From SIG220 sp045615545 (GTDB lineage: Bacteria; Bacillota_I; Bacilli_A; RFN20; CAG-826), in NCBI GenBank assembly GCA_045615545.1, contig JAZLFA010000037.1, positions 21,594 through 85,593 on the forward strand: 64,000 bases of DNA. Direction: 5' to 3'. The notes under the pieces are model-generated. The model searched no databases and was not told the origin of the DNA. It saw only the letters and a list, made by a program, of their open reading frames with translations. A program made the translations under genes and the position numbers. Positions 25,095-33,873 of the stretch are shown here, piece after piece (the first letter of the stretch is position 1; each line of letters begins with the position of its first letter).

Positions 25095-26869
25095 TATTCT
25101 TTACCTCCTTTCTTTGTCTGTGATGTATAAACATCACGGTATATTTCGTTTTCTTTTAGTAATTGTTCGTGTGTTCCAATTTGATCGATTTTGCCATCGT
25201 CCATAACAATAATTAAATCAGCATCTTCAATAGAAGATATTCTTTGAGCGATAACAATTTTTGTTGTTTCTGGAATCTTTTCTTTTAATCCCTTTCTGAT
25301 TAATGCATCAGTCCAAGTATCGACGGCAGATGTACTATCATCCAAGATTAAGATATTAGGTTTTTTCAATAATGCTCTAGCGATACAAAGTCTTTGTTTT
25401 TGACCACCAGAAACGTTTGTTCCACCTTGTTCAATGTAGGTGTTATATTCCTCTGGGAAAGATTCAATAAATTCTCTTGCTTGAGAAATATCACAAGCTT
25501 CTTTTATTTCATCTAATGTTGCGTTTTCATCGCCCCAGCGAAGATTTTCAGTTATTGTGCCGGAGAATAAAACATTCTTTTGTAATACAACAGAGACTTT
25601 GTCTCTTAGTGTCTTAAGATCATATTCGTGAATATCATGTCCACCAATAATAAGTTCCCCAGAACTAATGTCATATAACCTAGAAATTAAGTTAACTAAA
25701 GTTGTTTTACCACTACCGGTAGAGCCGATAATTCCAACAAATTGACCAGATTTAATTTTTAAATTGATATTTTCTAAAGCGTTTCTTTCTGCATTTTCAC
25801 TATATTTGAAATTAACATCTTTAAAGATGATTGAACCATCATCTAATTTATATATAGGATTAGCAGGGTTTTTAATAGTGCTTTCTTCTTCCATTACTTC
25901 GTAAATACGTCTAATTGATTCAATAGACATAACTAACATGACAATGATCATTGAAATCATCATTAATGACATTAATATTTGTAATCCATATGTGATACAC
26001 GCACTCATTTGAGCAGGAGATAAACTGCCCCAAACATAGTTTAGTGTAGGATCATATTTTGATGTTTTTAATATGATATAAGAACCAATAGAAAGAACTA
26101 GTAAGTTAGAAAGGTGAATACTAGTATTCATTAACGGGTTATTCCACGCAACAATTTTTTCAGCTTTTATAAATTCGTTTGCGATATTAAATGAAGCGTT
26201 ATTGAATTTAGTTTTTTCGTAATCTTCTCTAACGAAAGATTTAACAACCCTAATACCAGATACATTCTCTTCAACGGATTGATTTAGTTTATCGTATTGT
26301 TTGAATACTCTTCTAAAGATTGGCAATGCCTTTTTGATAATAAAGAATAAACCAAGAACCACTACTGGCACTAAACCAACAAATATGAACGCTAATAGGC
26401 CACCTGAAACAAATGCCATTACTATTGAAAAGATGAACATCAATGGTGCCCTAACAACAATTCGAATACACATTTGGAATGCCATTTGAGCGTTTGATAT
26501 ATCAGTAGTAAGACGTGTAACTAAACTTGAAGATGTAAATTTATCAATGTTAGCAAAGCTATATGATTGTAATTTAACATATAAATCATGTCTTAAGTTT
26601 TTGGCTAAACCTGTAGAAGCTTTAGCGGCAGTTATACCACCTAAAACCCCACACGTAATTGAAATAATTGCCATTCCAATAAGCGCGACAAGATAAGGCC
26701 AAAGGCTTGAAATACTGGTTAAATCATCAATCTTATCAATCAATAAAGACATAACGAATGGAATACAGCATTCCACCCCTGCCTCACCAATCATGAAGAT
26801 AGGAGTCATTATTGCGTACTTTTTATATTCTCTAATACTTGAAAAAACATATTTTATTTTTTGCCACAT
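25094..26869 (-). CDS. ABC exporter half-transporter (degenerate ATPase site)
   Basis: 591 aa, TMD-NBD. Walker A GSTGSGKTT near 375, signature VSGGQKQR, but Walker B reads LILDDSTSA with Asp where the catalytic Glu should be, and the H-loop is IAQRIS with Gln for His. This is the non-canonical subunit of a heterodimeric exporter (as in BmrC/D or TM287/288). Both changes agree with one dead and one active ATP site per dimer. GGAG site; 12 bases after the TetR gene. Confidence 0.92.
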   Translation of the reverse strand: MWQKIKYVFSSIREYKKYAIMTPIFMIGEAGVECCIPFVMSLLIDKIDDLTSISSLWPYLVALIGMAIISITCGVLGGITAAKASTGLAKNLRHDLYVKLQSYSFANIDKFTSSSLVTRLTTDISNAQMAFQMCIRIVVRAPLMFIFSIVMAFVSGGLLAFIFVGLVPVVVLGLFFIIKKALPIFRRVFKQYDKLNQSVEENVSGIRVVKSFVREDYEKTKFNNASFNIANEFIKAEKIVAWNNPLMNTSIHLSNLLVLSIGSYIILKTSKYDPTLNYVWGSLSPAQMSACITYGLQILMSLMMISMIIVMLVMSIESIRRIYEVMEEESTIKNPANPIYKLDDGSIIFKDVNFKYSENAERNALENINLKIKSGQFVGIIGSTGSGKTTLVNLISRLYDISSGELIIGGHDIHEYDLKTLRDKVSVVLQKNVLFSGTITENLRWGDENATLDEIKEACDISQAREFIESFPEEYNTYIEQGGTNVSGGQKQRLCIARALLKKPNILILDDSTSAVDTWTDALIRKGLKEKIPETTKIVIAQRISSIEDADLIIVMDDGKIDQIGTHEQLLKENEIYRDVYTSQTKKGGKE

Positions 26870-26881
26870 AATCTCTCCTTT

Positions 26882-27490
26882 CTAGTATATTATTTTTAAT
26901 AATATATCACTTTCAGGGCATGTAAATTTATCATGACCTAAGTGAATTCTGTTATACGCCAACCCTTTAATAATCGACATTAGCGCAACAGCGTATTCTT
27001 TTGCTGGATACTTTTTATCCAACAAGTTTGTTTTTTGACCACTTTCTATTAAATCTAATACTAAATGGAACAGAGGTCTTTTGATATCGGCGTTAGCTAA
27101 TCTTGTGTGTAAGAATGAATCACATTTTAAATGAAGGTTTAGCAATAAGTAGAGAGCGCTAACGACATCATCATCTTTGCTTTTTAAAATGCTAACGACG
27201 CTTTTAACAATATTTGATAGTCTTTCTTTTGCGTTTAAAGAGGTTTCGTCGTTTTTATAGACTAAGTTGTCAATTGTAGATATAGCATATTGAAGTGTTG
27301 CGTCAAATACATGTTCCTTGCTATTAAAATAATGATAGAAAAGACCATGAGAGCAATTGACGGCTTTGGTGATTACGTCAACGCTAATACTTTTATATTC
27401 GTGATATGAAAACAAAACAACGCATGTTTTTATTATGCTTTGTCTTCTTTCATCTTTGATTTCTTCACACTGTTCTCTTGTTTTTGGCAT
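26882..27490 (-). CDS. TetR family transcriptional regulator
   Basis: 202 aa from the ATG at 27490; a TTG at 27514 would add eight residues. The N-terminal helix-turn-helix covers about residues 20-65 (ISVDVITKAVNCSHGLFYHYFNSKEHVFDA, recognition helix ending in FYHYF). The C-terminal ligand domain is divergent. It leads the ABC exporter genes, the usual drug-efflux arrangement, so it probably represses its own operon until a substrate binds. A palindrome overlaps the promoter start. Neither start codon has a Shine-Dalgarno site. Confidence 0.88.
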   Translation of the reverse strand: MPKTREQCEEIKDERRQSIIKTCVVLFSYHEYKSISVDVITKAVNCSHGLFYHYFNSKEHVFDATLQYAISTIDNLVYKNDETSLNAKERLSNIVKSVVSILKSKDDDVVSALYLLLNLHLKCDSFLHTRLANADIKRPLFHLVLDLIESGQKTNLLDKKYPAKEYAVALMSIIKGLAYNRIHLGHDKFTCPESDILLKIIY

Positions 27491-27497
27491 TGTTTTA

Positions 27498-27515
27498 ATT
27501 GACAATTTCGTCAAT
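27498..27515. promoter_or_regulatory. Candidate TetR operator
   Basis: ATTGACAATTTCGTCAAT: 6-base perfect half-sites with a 6-base centre. It overlaps the predicted start point of the regulator/ABC operon, whose promoter is TTGTAA - 17 - TAAACT on the minus strand (TAAACT at 27526-27521). The alternative TTG start codon lies inside it. Location is what autoregulation would need. Confidence 0.55.
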
Positions 27516-27576
27516 GAAAAGTTTAAAGTATTTTCTTTTGTTTTACAAATGTTATTTATATTTAACTTTTTAAGGG

Positions 27577-27582
27577 TATAAT
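27577..27582 (+). promoter_or_regulatory. -10 box, near-leaderless start
   Basis: TATAAT followed after nine bases by the ATG of the ATP-grasp gene at 27592. Predicted leader of 0-3 bases; no ribosome site. The -35 is weak. Confidence 0.55.
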
Positions 27583-27591
27583 GAAACCTGT

Positions 27592-28866
27592 ATGAAAAAC
27601 TTTATTTTTATCTCACCACATTTCCCAAATACTTACTGGCATTTTCTTAAAGAATTGAAGAATAATGGCTTTCGTGTTTTGGGTATTGGAGATGCGCCTT
27701 GGGGCGAAGTTTCAGACGAAGTAAAAGAATGCTTAACTGAATATTATGGATGTTGGGATATGGATAATTTTGATAACGAAGTTGCTGCAGTTAAATATTT
27801 TGAAGAAAAGTATGGACATATCGATTATTTAGAGAGCAATTCTGAGTACTGGTTAGAAAAAGATGCTAAACTAAGAGGCTTATTTAACATCGAAGGCGTT
27901 AGTAGCGAAACTTTGAAAACATATCAACATAAATCTTTGATGAAAGAATATTATAAAAAAGCTGGTGTAAAAACCGCTAAATATATTATTGTTGACACAC
28001 TTGATAATCTTATAAAATTTGCTCAGGAAGTTGGGTATCCAATATTTGCAAAACCAAACATGGGCGTTGGAGCGGCCGGTGATTATAAAATTAAAAATAT
28101 TAAGGATTTACAGGCGTTTTTTGATGAAAAAGACCCAAATGTTGAATATATTTGTGAACAATATGTGACAGGAAACATTGTTACTTTTGATGGAGTTTGT
28201 GATTCAAATAGTAACCCTATTTTTGCCGCAAGCGAAGTGTTTCCTCCATCAATTTCTGATGTTGTAAAATCTCGCCTTGATGTCTTCTATTATTGTTTAC
28301 CAAAAGTTCCTGATGATTTGGCCACAATTGGCCCAAAAGTGTTAAAGGCTTTTAATGTTAAAAATAGGTTTTTCCATCTTGAATTTTTCCGTTTAACACA
28401 AGATATTAAGGGCTTAGGAAAAGTTGGAGAAATAGTTGCGTTAGAAACCAATATGAGGGCCCCTGGAGGATATACTCCTGATCTATTAAATTATGCTAAT
28501 TCTGCTGACTGTTATAAAGCTTTTGCTGACTCATATGCTTTTGATAAAACAGATATGGATATGGAGAAAGATAAATATTATGCAGCTTGCGCTTCTAGAA
28601 GAGACGAATTCGAGTATTTTTATTCTGATGATGATGTGTTAAGAACGTGGATGAAAAATATTGTTCAATATGGTCGTTATCCTGATGTGTTTTCTGGCGC
28701 AATGGGTAATAAATATTTTATGGCAAGATTTAAAGACTATAATGAGATGATTGTTTTTAGAGACTTTGTATCGCGTAGGGTTGGAGAGTCGGTTCCAGCG
28801 CCAAAAACTAACAAAAAGAAAGATAGTCAGGAACCAATATGTGATCGACATGTCGATGGGGCTTAA
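27592..28866 (+). CDS. ATP-grasp domain protein (carboxylate-amine/thiol ligase family)
   Basis: 424 aa. N-terminal Rossmann-like pre-ATP-grasp part (FIFISPHFPNTYWHF, then GIGDAPW). The ATP-grasp domain covers about 110-320, with Lys in YPIFAKPNMGVGAAGDYKI near residue 158 and the metal/ATP residues ALETNMRAPGGYTPDL near 285. Substrate unknown. The C-terminal 40 residues are basic and low in order. Stop and next start are one base apart, so it is co-transcribed with the DUF3737 protein. Confidence 0.85.
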   Translation: MKNFIFISPHFPNTYWHFLKELKNNGFRVLGIGDAPWGEVSDEVKECLTEYYGCWDMDNFDNEVAAVKYFEEKYGHIDYLESNSEYWLEKDAKLRGLFNIEGVSSETLKTYQHKSLMKEYYKKAGVKTAKYIIVDTLDNLIKFAQEVGYPIFAKPNMGVGAAGDYKIKNIKDLQAFFDEKDPNVEYICEQYVTGNIVTFDGVCDSNSNPIFAASEVFPPSISDVVKSRLDVFYYCLPKVPDDLATIGPKVLKAFNVKNRFFHLEFFRLTQDIKGLGKVGEIVALETNMRAPGGYTPDLLNYANSADCYKAFADSYAFDKTDMDMEKDKYYAACASRRDEFEYFYSDDDVLRTWMKNIVQYGRYPDVFSGAMGNKYFMARFKDYNEMIVFRDFVSRRVGESVPAPKTNKKKDSQEPICDRHVDGA

Positions 28867-28867
28867 T

Positions 28868-29713
28868 ATGGATGAGATAATTAAAGATATTACAATTGAT
28901 ACTGAACGAGCATTTTATGGCTCTAAACGCAAAGCCTTTTACAATATAAAAATTGATGGGCCAGTTGATGGTGAAAGCGCATTTAAAGAATGTTCTTACA
29001 TTAATGTAAATGATTCATATTTTAATTTACGTTATCCTTTTTGGCACTGTTATAAATTAAATATTAAAAATATTGAAATGACAGAAAACTGCCGAGCATC
29101 TCTTTGGTATGATGAACACGTCATTTTGAGCGATTCAGTAGTGAACGGAATTAAAGCGTTCCGCGAATGTCTGGATATAGTCATAACTAATTCAAAAATT
29201 AATTCACCGGAATTTGGCTGGAGATGTGGCAATGTTGTTATCAAAGATTCTTCATTAGAATCTGTTTATGCTTTCTTTCAATGTTATAACATTGAAATTA
29301 AAAATCTTCATTTTGTCGGCAAATATTCTTTCCAATATGTTAAAAACATGATGATTGAAAATTCTAATTTAGACACCAAGGATGCCTTTTGGCATACTAA
29401 AAATGTCACTGTTAAAAACAGTGTAATTAAAGGTGAGTATTTAGGATGGTATAGTGAAAATTTGACTTTAATAAATTGCACGATTATTGGAACCCAACCT
29501 CTTTGCTATTGCAAGAACCTTAAGTTAATTGACTGCAAAACAGAAGCTTGTGATTTAGCCTTTGAATATTCTGAAGTAAACGGCAACATTATTGGTGATG
29601 TTGTTTCTGTTAAAAACCCTTTGAGGGGCAAACTTATTATTTCTGGCGAAACAGAATTAATAGTAGATGAAAATGATCGCTCTAAAGGGATGTTTAAGTT
29701 AGTTAAAAATTAA
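28868..29713 (+). CDS. DUF3737-like beta-helix protein
   Basis: 281 aa from ATG 28868, one base after the upstream stop, with a GATGGGG site. A much longer frame upstream overlaps the ATP-grasp gene and lacks similarity. The family opening ...ERAFYGSKRKAFYNIKI, then DGESAFKEC and LRYPFWHC, is present. About ten short repeats of N/D-hydrophobic-x-I-x-N/D-S type predict a right-handed parallel beta helix. No signal peptide, so cytoplasmic. Function of DUF3737 is unknown. Confidence 0.85.
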   Translation: MDEIIKDITIDTERAFYGSKRKAFYNIKIDGPVDGESAFKECSYINVNDSYFNLRYPFWHCYKLNIKNIEMTENCRASLWYDEHVILSDSVVNGIKAFRECLDIVITNSKINSPEFGWRCGNVVIKDSSLESVYAFFQCYNIEIKNLHFVGKYSFQYVKNMMIENSNLDTKDAFWHTKNVTVKNSVIKGEYLGWYSENLTLINCTIIGTQPLCYCKNLKLIDCKTEACDLAFEYSEVNGNIIGDVVSVKNPLRGKLIISGETELIVDENDRSKGMFKLVKN

Positions 29714-29775
29714 TAATATACTCACGGATAATAATGAATTAAACATAGTTTACTTTATTATTCTTTTTGAGTGTG

Positions 29776-29781
29776 TATAAT
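29776..29781 (+). promoter_or_regulatory. -10 box, leaderless start
   Basis: TATAAT preceded by TGTG, six bases before the ATG at 29788. No Shine-Dalgarno site. Predicted transcription start at the A of ATG. Confidence 0.62.
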
Positions 29782-29787
29782 AAGTGT

Positions 29788-30666
29788 ATGTACGGTTTAA
29801 TTATTGTTAATCAAACATTAGGACACAATTCCTATAAGATCAAAAGATTTCAAGAAGAGTTTCCGAAACTTGTAATAACTTTTGATGTTTTTGTAAACAA
29901 TGGTACATTATGCGAAATTAAAGACGGCAATATTATTATCAATTTACCAAAGGCTGATTTCGTAATTTATTTAGACAAGGACTACTATCTAGCTACAATG
30001 CTCGAGAAGTGTGGCTATAGATTATTTAATTCATCCAACTTTTTGAGAATGTGTGATGACAAAAACATTACTTTAATTGAATGCGCTAATCACGGCATTA
30101 AAAGTGTTGATACAATTCCTTCACCTCTAATTTATTCAAATTCGTTAAAAAGCGAAAACTATTTATTTCTTGATAAAGTCATCGAAAGATTTGGGCTTCC
30201 GCTAGTTATGAAAAAGGTTTATGGATCTTTGGGAGAGGGTGTATATTTGGCACACTCTAAACAAGAGTTATATGACCTCTATGGTGAGTGTTTTAGATAT
30301 CCACTACTCTTTGAAAAATATCTAGAAACAAGCAAAGGAAAATCGCTAAGAGTGTTAGTGGTTGATGAGAAAGTTATTGGAATTATCGAGAGAAATGGAA
30401 GCGATGATTTCCGAAGCAATTACGGAGCAAAGACATATAGCAAAAATATTAAAAATCCTACAATTTACATTGATTTTGCACAGAAAATTGCAAATTTATT
30501 GCATATTGAGTACGCTGGAATTGATTTGCTTTATGGCGACAATAACGAGCCTGTTTTATGTGAAATTAACTCAAATGCATTCTTTGAAGAATTTGAAAAA
30601 ACAACATCAATCAACGTTGCAAAAATGGTTGGTGAAATGATATTAAGAAAATGTGGTAAACAATGA
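29788..30666 (+). CDS. RimK-like ATP-grasp ligase
   Basis: 292 aa from ATG 29788; an in-frame start at 29767 lies upstream of the -10 box. Features: LPLVMKKVYGSLGEGVYLA (ATP loop, near residue 137), LFEKYLETSKGKSLRVLVV, IERNGSDDFRSNYG and CEINSNAFF (metal ligands). This matches the RimK/LysX/MptN type that joins amino acids to peptide or cofactor ends. Substrate unknown. Overlaps rluA-like start (ATGA). Confidence 0.87.
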   Translation: MYGLIIVNQTLGHNSYKIKRFQEEFPKLVITFDVFVNNGTLCEIKDGNIIINLPKADFVIYLDKDYYLATMLEKCGYRLFNSSNFLRMCDDKNITLIECANHGIKSVDTIPSPLIYSNSLKSENYLFLDKVIERFGLPLVMKKVYGSLGEGVYLAHSKQELYDLYGECFRYPLLFEKYLETSKGKSLRVLVVDEKVIGIIERNGSDDFRSNYGAKTYSKNIKNPTIYIDFAQKIANLLHIEYAGIDLLYGDNNEPVLCEINSNAFFEEFEKTTSINVAKMVGEMILRKCGKQ

Positions 30667-31595
30667 ATAAAAACAAAGCTCGTTTCGAACATAGAAGTAA
30701 AGACTATAAGGATATCAGGGAATATTCAGTAAACAAGGAGTGTGAGCTTCTTGAATTTTTACTTTTTACTCTTTCTGGCCAATCTCGTAATTCTGTTAAA
30801 TCTCTTCTTACCAATCGTAGAGTGAGTGTTGATGGCGCGCCAATTACTCAATACAATTTCAAATTATATAAAGGCGACAAGGTAATTATTTCAAAAACGC
30901 CAATTAGAAGAAAGACACGAAGCAATTTGCCGATAATATATGAAGACGACGAAATAATTGTCATTAATAAGCCTAGCGGACTATTATCCATTGCTAGCGA
31001 TAAAGAAAAGGGCTCAACAGCATATAGGCTTTTAACCGATTATGTTCAACAGCAAGACAAACATAATAGAATTTTTGTTGTGCATCGTTTAGACGAAGAT
31101 ACTTCCGGAGTACTAATGGTTGCCAAAAATCCAAAAATCCAAAAAGCATTACAGGATAACTGGAATAATATAGTAACCAAAAGGGGATATTACGCTATTG
31201 TTGATGGAAAGTTAAATGAAAAGCAAGGAACAATTAAATCGTATTTAAAAAAGAATATTCAAAACATGATGTATTCAACAAAAGACAAAAGCGGACAGTT
31301 TGCAGTTACGCACTATAAGGTTTTAAAAGAAAACAAACTATATTCGCTTCTTGATGTTAATATTGATTCAGGAAGAAAAAACCAAATTAGAGTACATCTT
31401 GGAGATATCGGCCACAATGTTGTTGGCGATGATAAATATGGAAATCCAACCAACCCACTCAAAAGACTTGGGCTTCATGCTTATGAGTTAATCTTAAAGC
31501 ATCCTATCACAGGAAAGGTGTTTGATTTCAAAGCCCCAATTCCAAAGGAGTTTAATACATTATTTGCTAAGGAGGAAAACCAGAATGTCAAATAA
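30663..31595 (+). CDS. RluA family pseudouridine synthase
   Basis: 310 aa. N-terminal S4 RNA-binding domain (about 25-80), then the catalytic VVHRLDEDTSGVLMVAKN with the nucleophilic Asp near residue 143, and the family's GRKNQIRVHL motif near 240. Modifies uridine in 23S rRNA or tRNA; the exact position cannot be told. Overlaps the preceding gene by four bases and the following 51-aa gene by 11. Confidence 0.93.
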   Translation: MNKNKARFEHRSKDYKDIREYSVNKECELLEFLLFTLSGQSRNSVKSLLTNRRVSVDGAPITQYNFKLYKGDKVIISKTPIRRKTRSNLPIIYEDDEIIVINKPSGLLSIASDKEKGSTAYRLLTDYVQQQDKHNRIFVVHRLDEDTSGVLMVAKNPKIQKALQDNWNNIVTKRGYYAIVDGKLNEKQGTIKSYLKKNIQNMMYSTKDKSGQFAVTHYKVLKENKLYSLLDVNIDSGRKNQIRVHLGDIGHNVVGDDKYGNPTNPLKRLGLHAYELILKHPITGKVFDFKAPIPKEFNTLFAKEENQNVK

Positions 31596-31740
31596 CGATG
31601 AAGAAATTATTAGCGGCGAAATATATGATGAAAAAACCGGTGAAAAAGTAGGAAAAGGAGCGGCTTTTAAAGACTTTTTAAGATTTCTTGTAAAAACTTC
31701 AGCCCCAATGAATCGCTTGGTTAAACTAATTATTTATTGA
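31585..31740 (+). CDS. Small protein of unknown function, 51 aa
   Basis: Starts at ATG 31585 with AAGGAGG upstream, one of the best ribosome sites in the window, inside the end of the RluA gene. N-terminal half acidic (MSNNDEEIISGEIYDEKTGE), C-terminal half basic and amphipathic (FKDFLRFLVKTSAP...LVKLIIY). No family recognised. The strong site and overlap argue it is translated; could be a membrane-surface or RNA-binding accessory. Confidence 0.72.
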   Translation: MSNNDEEIISGEIYDEKTGEKVGKGAAFKDFLRFLVKTSAPMNRLVKLIIY

Positions 31741-31820
31741 AAGATATTTTGATTATAAAAAAACGCACGAAAAAATAATCGATAATGAGTAATTATTTGT
31801 TTCCATTAGCGACTCTAACT

Positions 31821-31829
31821 TGTTAGAAT
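31821..31829 (+). promoter_or_regulatory. Extended -10, leaderless GTG start
   Basis: TGTTAGAAT (TG, one base, TAGAAT) six bases before the GTG of the DUF1538 gene at 31836. No Shine-Dalgarno. Confidence 0.58.
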
Positions 31830-31835
31830 ACTAAT

Positions 31836-33422
31836 GTGCTAAATAACCGTTATCTAAAATCATTCTTAACCAGTACATTATCAATCGTTCCAATGATTAT
31901 CATTGTGATCGTTCTTTCGTTTTTCCCTGCCCTTCAAACAAAGGGAAAGTTTTCTGGTTTTGATTATATGGCATTAACTATAGGCGCCGTTTTACTAATT
32001 GGCGGTCTTTCGTTATTTCAAATTGGGGCCACAAAAAGCTTATCTAAAGTTGGAGAATATATGGGTAGTTCTTTGTCAAAACAAGCAAAAATTGCCATTG
32101 TTATTATTTTCTCGTTCCTGCTTGGCGCATTAATCACTTGTGCTGAACCTTCAATTTTAATTGTTGCTAATCAAGTCCAGATAAATAGCTTCCTTCTTAT
32201 CGGAGCGATTGCGGCCGGTGTTGGAATATTTGTCGTTATTGGTGTTATTCGTATTTTGTTACATCGATCACTTAAAGTTTGGTATTTAATTTTCTATTTT
32301 TTGGTTTTTTGTTTTATTTGCCTTATTGGAATAAATGAAACCGCTAGACCATTCTTGCCTTTTATATTTGATGCCGGGGGCATTACAACCGGATCCGCAA
32401 CAGTTCCGTTTATTCTTGCTTTAGGAGCAGGTATTGCCGCTGTGCGTGGTGGCAAAAACGCGAATGAAGATAGTTTTGGCCTTGTTGGTATGGCATCGAT
32501 TGGTCCTATTCTTTCTATGGCTATTTTGGTTTTGCTTAATAATAATGGGTTCTCTGCATATGAAGTTAAAGTCCCTGATAGTTTCACAAACGGCAACGAA
32601 GTTTTTATTGCTATTTGGAATGCGATGATTCCTGGTAGTGGAGCAAATTTAGGAACTTTAATTGAGGTTTTGATGGCATTATTGCCAATTATGGCCATCT
32701 TCTTTATTTATGAAATTATTTATATTAAGTTACCAAAAACAGAAATTAAATCACTATTATCCGGATTCTTATTTTCCTATATTGGTTTAGTGATATTCTT
32801 AACAGGCGTTAACGCTATCATGTCGCCTTTTGGTACGCGTGTTGGTGTTGGGCTTGGCTGTATCGCTAATGACTGGTCAATTATTGTTATTTGCTTTGTG
32901 ATTGGTTTGGTTACTATTTTATGCGAACCAGCAGTCCATGTATTAACAACTCAAATTAATGAAATTAGTGATGGTCGTATTTCTAAAAGAACCATCTTGA
33001 TTACTCTTTCTTTAGGAGTAGGTGTTGCAATTGGACTTGCGGCCCTTAGAACGCTTTTCAATTTCAATATTCTTTATTTACTCGTTCCTGGGTATATTCT
33101 TTCTTTACTTTTGATGTTTGCGTGCCCTAACATATTTACCGCCATGGCATTCGATGCAGGCGGAACTGCTTCTGGTCCTATGTCAACATCGTTTGTTTTA
33201 CCAATGTTGGTTGGTATAACTTATTCCAAGAATCCACAATATGGTGAAAAAAGCGTTGAGTACTATACACAATCGTTTGGTGTTGTTGCTCTTATTGCTA
33301 TGACTCCAATTATTGCTATTCAAATTTTGGGTATAGTTGAAACGTTTAAGAAAAAATATACACTTCGTGTTATGCGCGGCGAGATCAAAGATCCAAACGA
33401 TGCACAAATCATTCATTTTTAG
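31836..33422 (+). CDS. DUF1538 integral membrane protein (two repeats)
   Basis: 528 aa, about twelve membrane spans, two homologous halves. Each half has the hallmark FDAGG motif: FDAGGITTGSATVPFILALG near residue 178 and FDAGGTASGPMSTSFVLPM near 440. Each also has an upstream CAEPS/CEPAVH element (ITCAEPSILI near 100, ILCEPAVHVLTTQ near 363). This inverted or tandem repeat architecture resembles secondary transporters. DUF1538 has no proven substrate. GTG start without ribosome site. Followed by two P-II-like genes. Confidence 0.88.
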   Translation: MLNNRYLKSFLTSTLSIVPMIIIVIVLSFFPALQTKGKFSGFDYMALTIGAVLLIGGLSLFQIGATKSLSKVGEYMGSSLSKQAKIAIVIIFSFLLGALITCAEPSILIVANQVQINSFLLIGAIAAGVGIFVVIGVIRILLHRSLKVWYLIFYFLVFCFICLIGINETARPFLPFIFDAGGITTGSATVPFILALGAGIAAVRGGKNANEDSFGLVGMASIGPILSMAILVLLNNNGFSAYEVKVPDSFTNGNEVFIAIWNAMIPGSGANLGTLIEVLMALLPIMAIFFIYEIIYIKLPKTEIKSLLSGFLFSYIGLVIFLTGVNAIMSPFGTRVGVGLGCIANDWSIIVICFVIGLVTILCEPAVHVLTTQINEISDGRISKRTILITLSLGVGVAIGLAALRTLFNFNILYLLVPGYILSLLLMFACPNIFTAMAFDAGGTASGPMSTSFVLPMLVGITYSKNPQYGEKSVEYYTQSFGVVALIAMTPIIAIQILGIVETFKKKYTLRVMRGEIKDPNDAQIIHF

Positions 33423-33434
33423 GGGGTTAGAATA

Positions 33435-33863
33435 ATGGCAATTGAAAAGAAAATAAAAAAACCAGCTCCTAAAATAACAATAAAGAAGCAACCAATTATT
33501 ACTGAAAAGAAAAAGTTTGAAGACAGGCCTAACCTAAGCAAGCTTTACCTTTATGTAACAATAGTTAATTCCGGCATCGGCAAAAGCATTATTAAGTTAT
33601 TTGAATCAATTGGATGTAGTGCCCAATTTGTTAATGTAGGTAGTGGCACCGCAAGTGAACAAGTTAAAAAAGTATTAAATATTACCAGCAATCAAAAAGA
33701 AGTCGTTTTCTCAATTGTTAGAGAAACTTCTTTAGATACAGTCGAAGAAGAAGTTGGTGCGTTTTTCGTTGTAAATAAAAAGAATAAAGGGATTGGCTTT
33801 GCTGTGCCATTAACAACTGTTATGGGTGTTAGGGTATACAAATTCCTTTCTCAAACTATGTAA
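33435..33863 (+). CDS. P-II-like protein with basic N-terminal extension
   Basis: 142 aa. Residues 1-37 are Lys/Pro-rich and probably flexible. Residues about 38-142 show a ferredoxin-like beta-alpha-beta pattern (LYLYVTIVNSGIGKSIIKLFESIGCSAQFVNVG). The second half KKNKGIGFAVPLTTVMGV resembles the P-II C-terminal strand. Assignment to the P-II fold is by pattern and neighbourhood; true GlnB motifs (T-loop Tyr, Walker-like BxB) are missing. GGGG site; 12 bases after the DUF1538 gene. Confidence 0.65.
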   Translation: MAIEKKIKKPAPKITIKKQPIITEKKKFEDRPNLSKLYLYVTIVNSGIGKSIIKLFESIGCSAQFVNVGSGTASEQVKKVLNITSNQKEVVFSIVRETSLDTVEEEVGAFFVVNKKNKGIGFAVPLTTVMGVRVYKFLSQTM

Positions 33864-33873
33864 GGAGAAAAAT

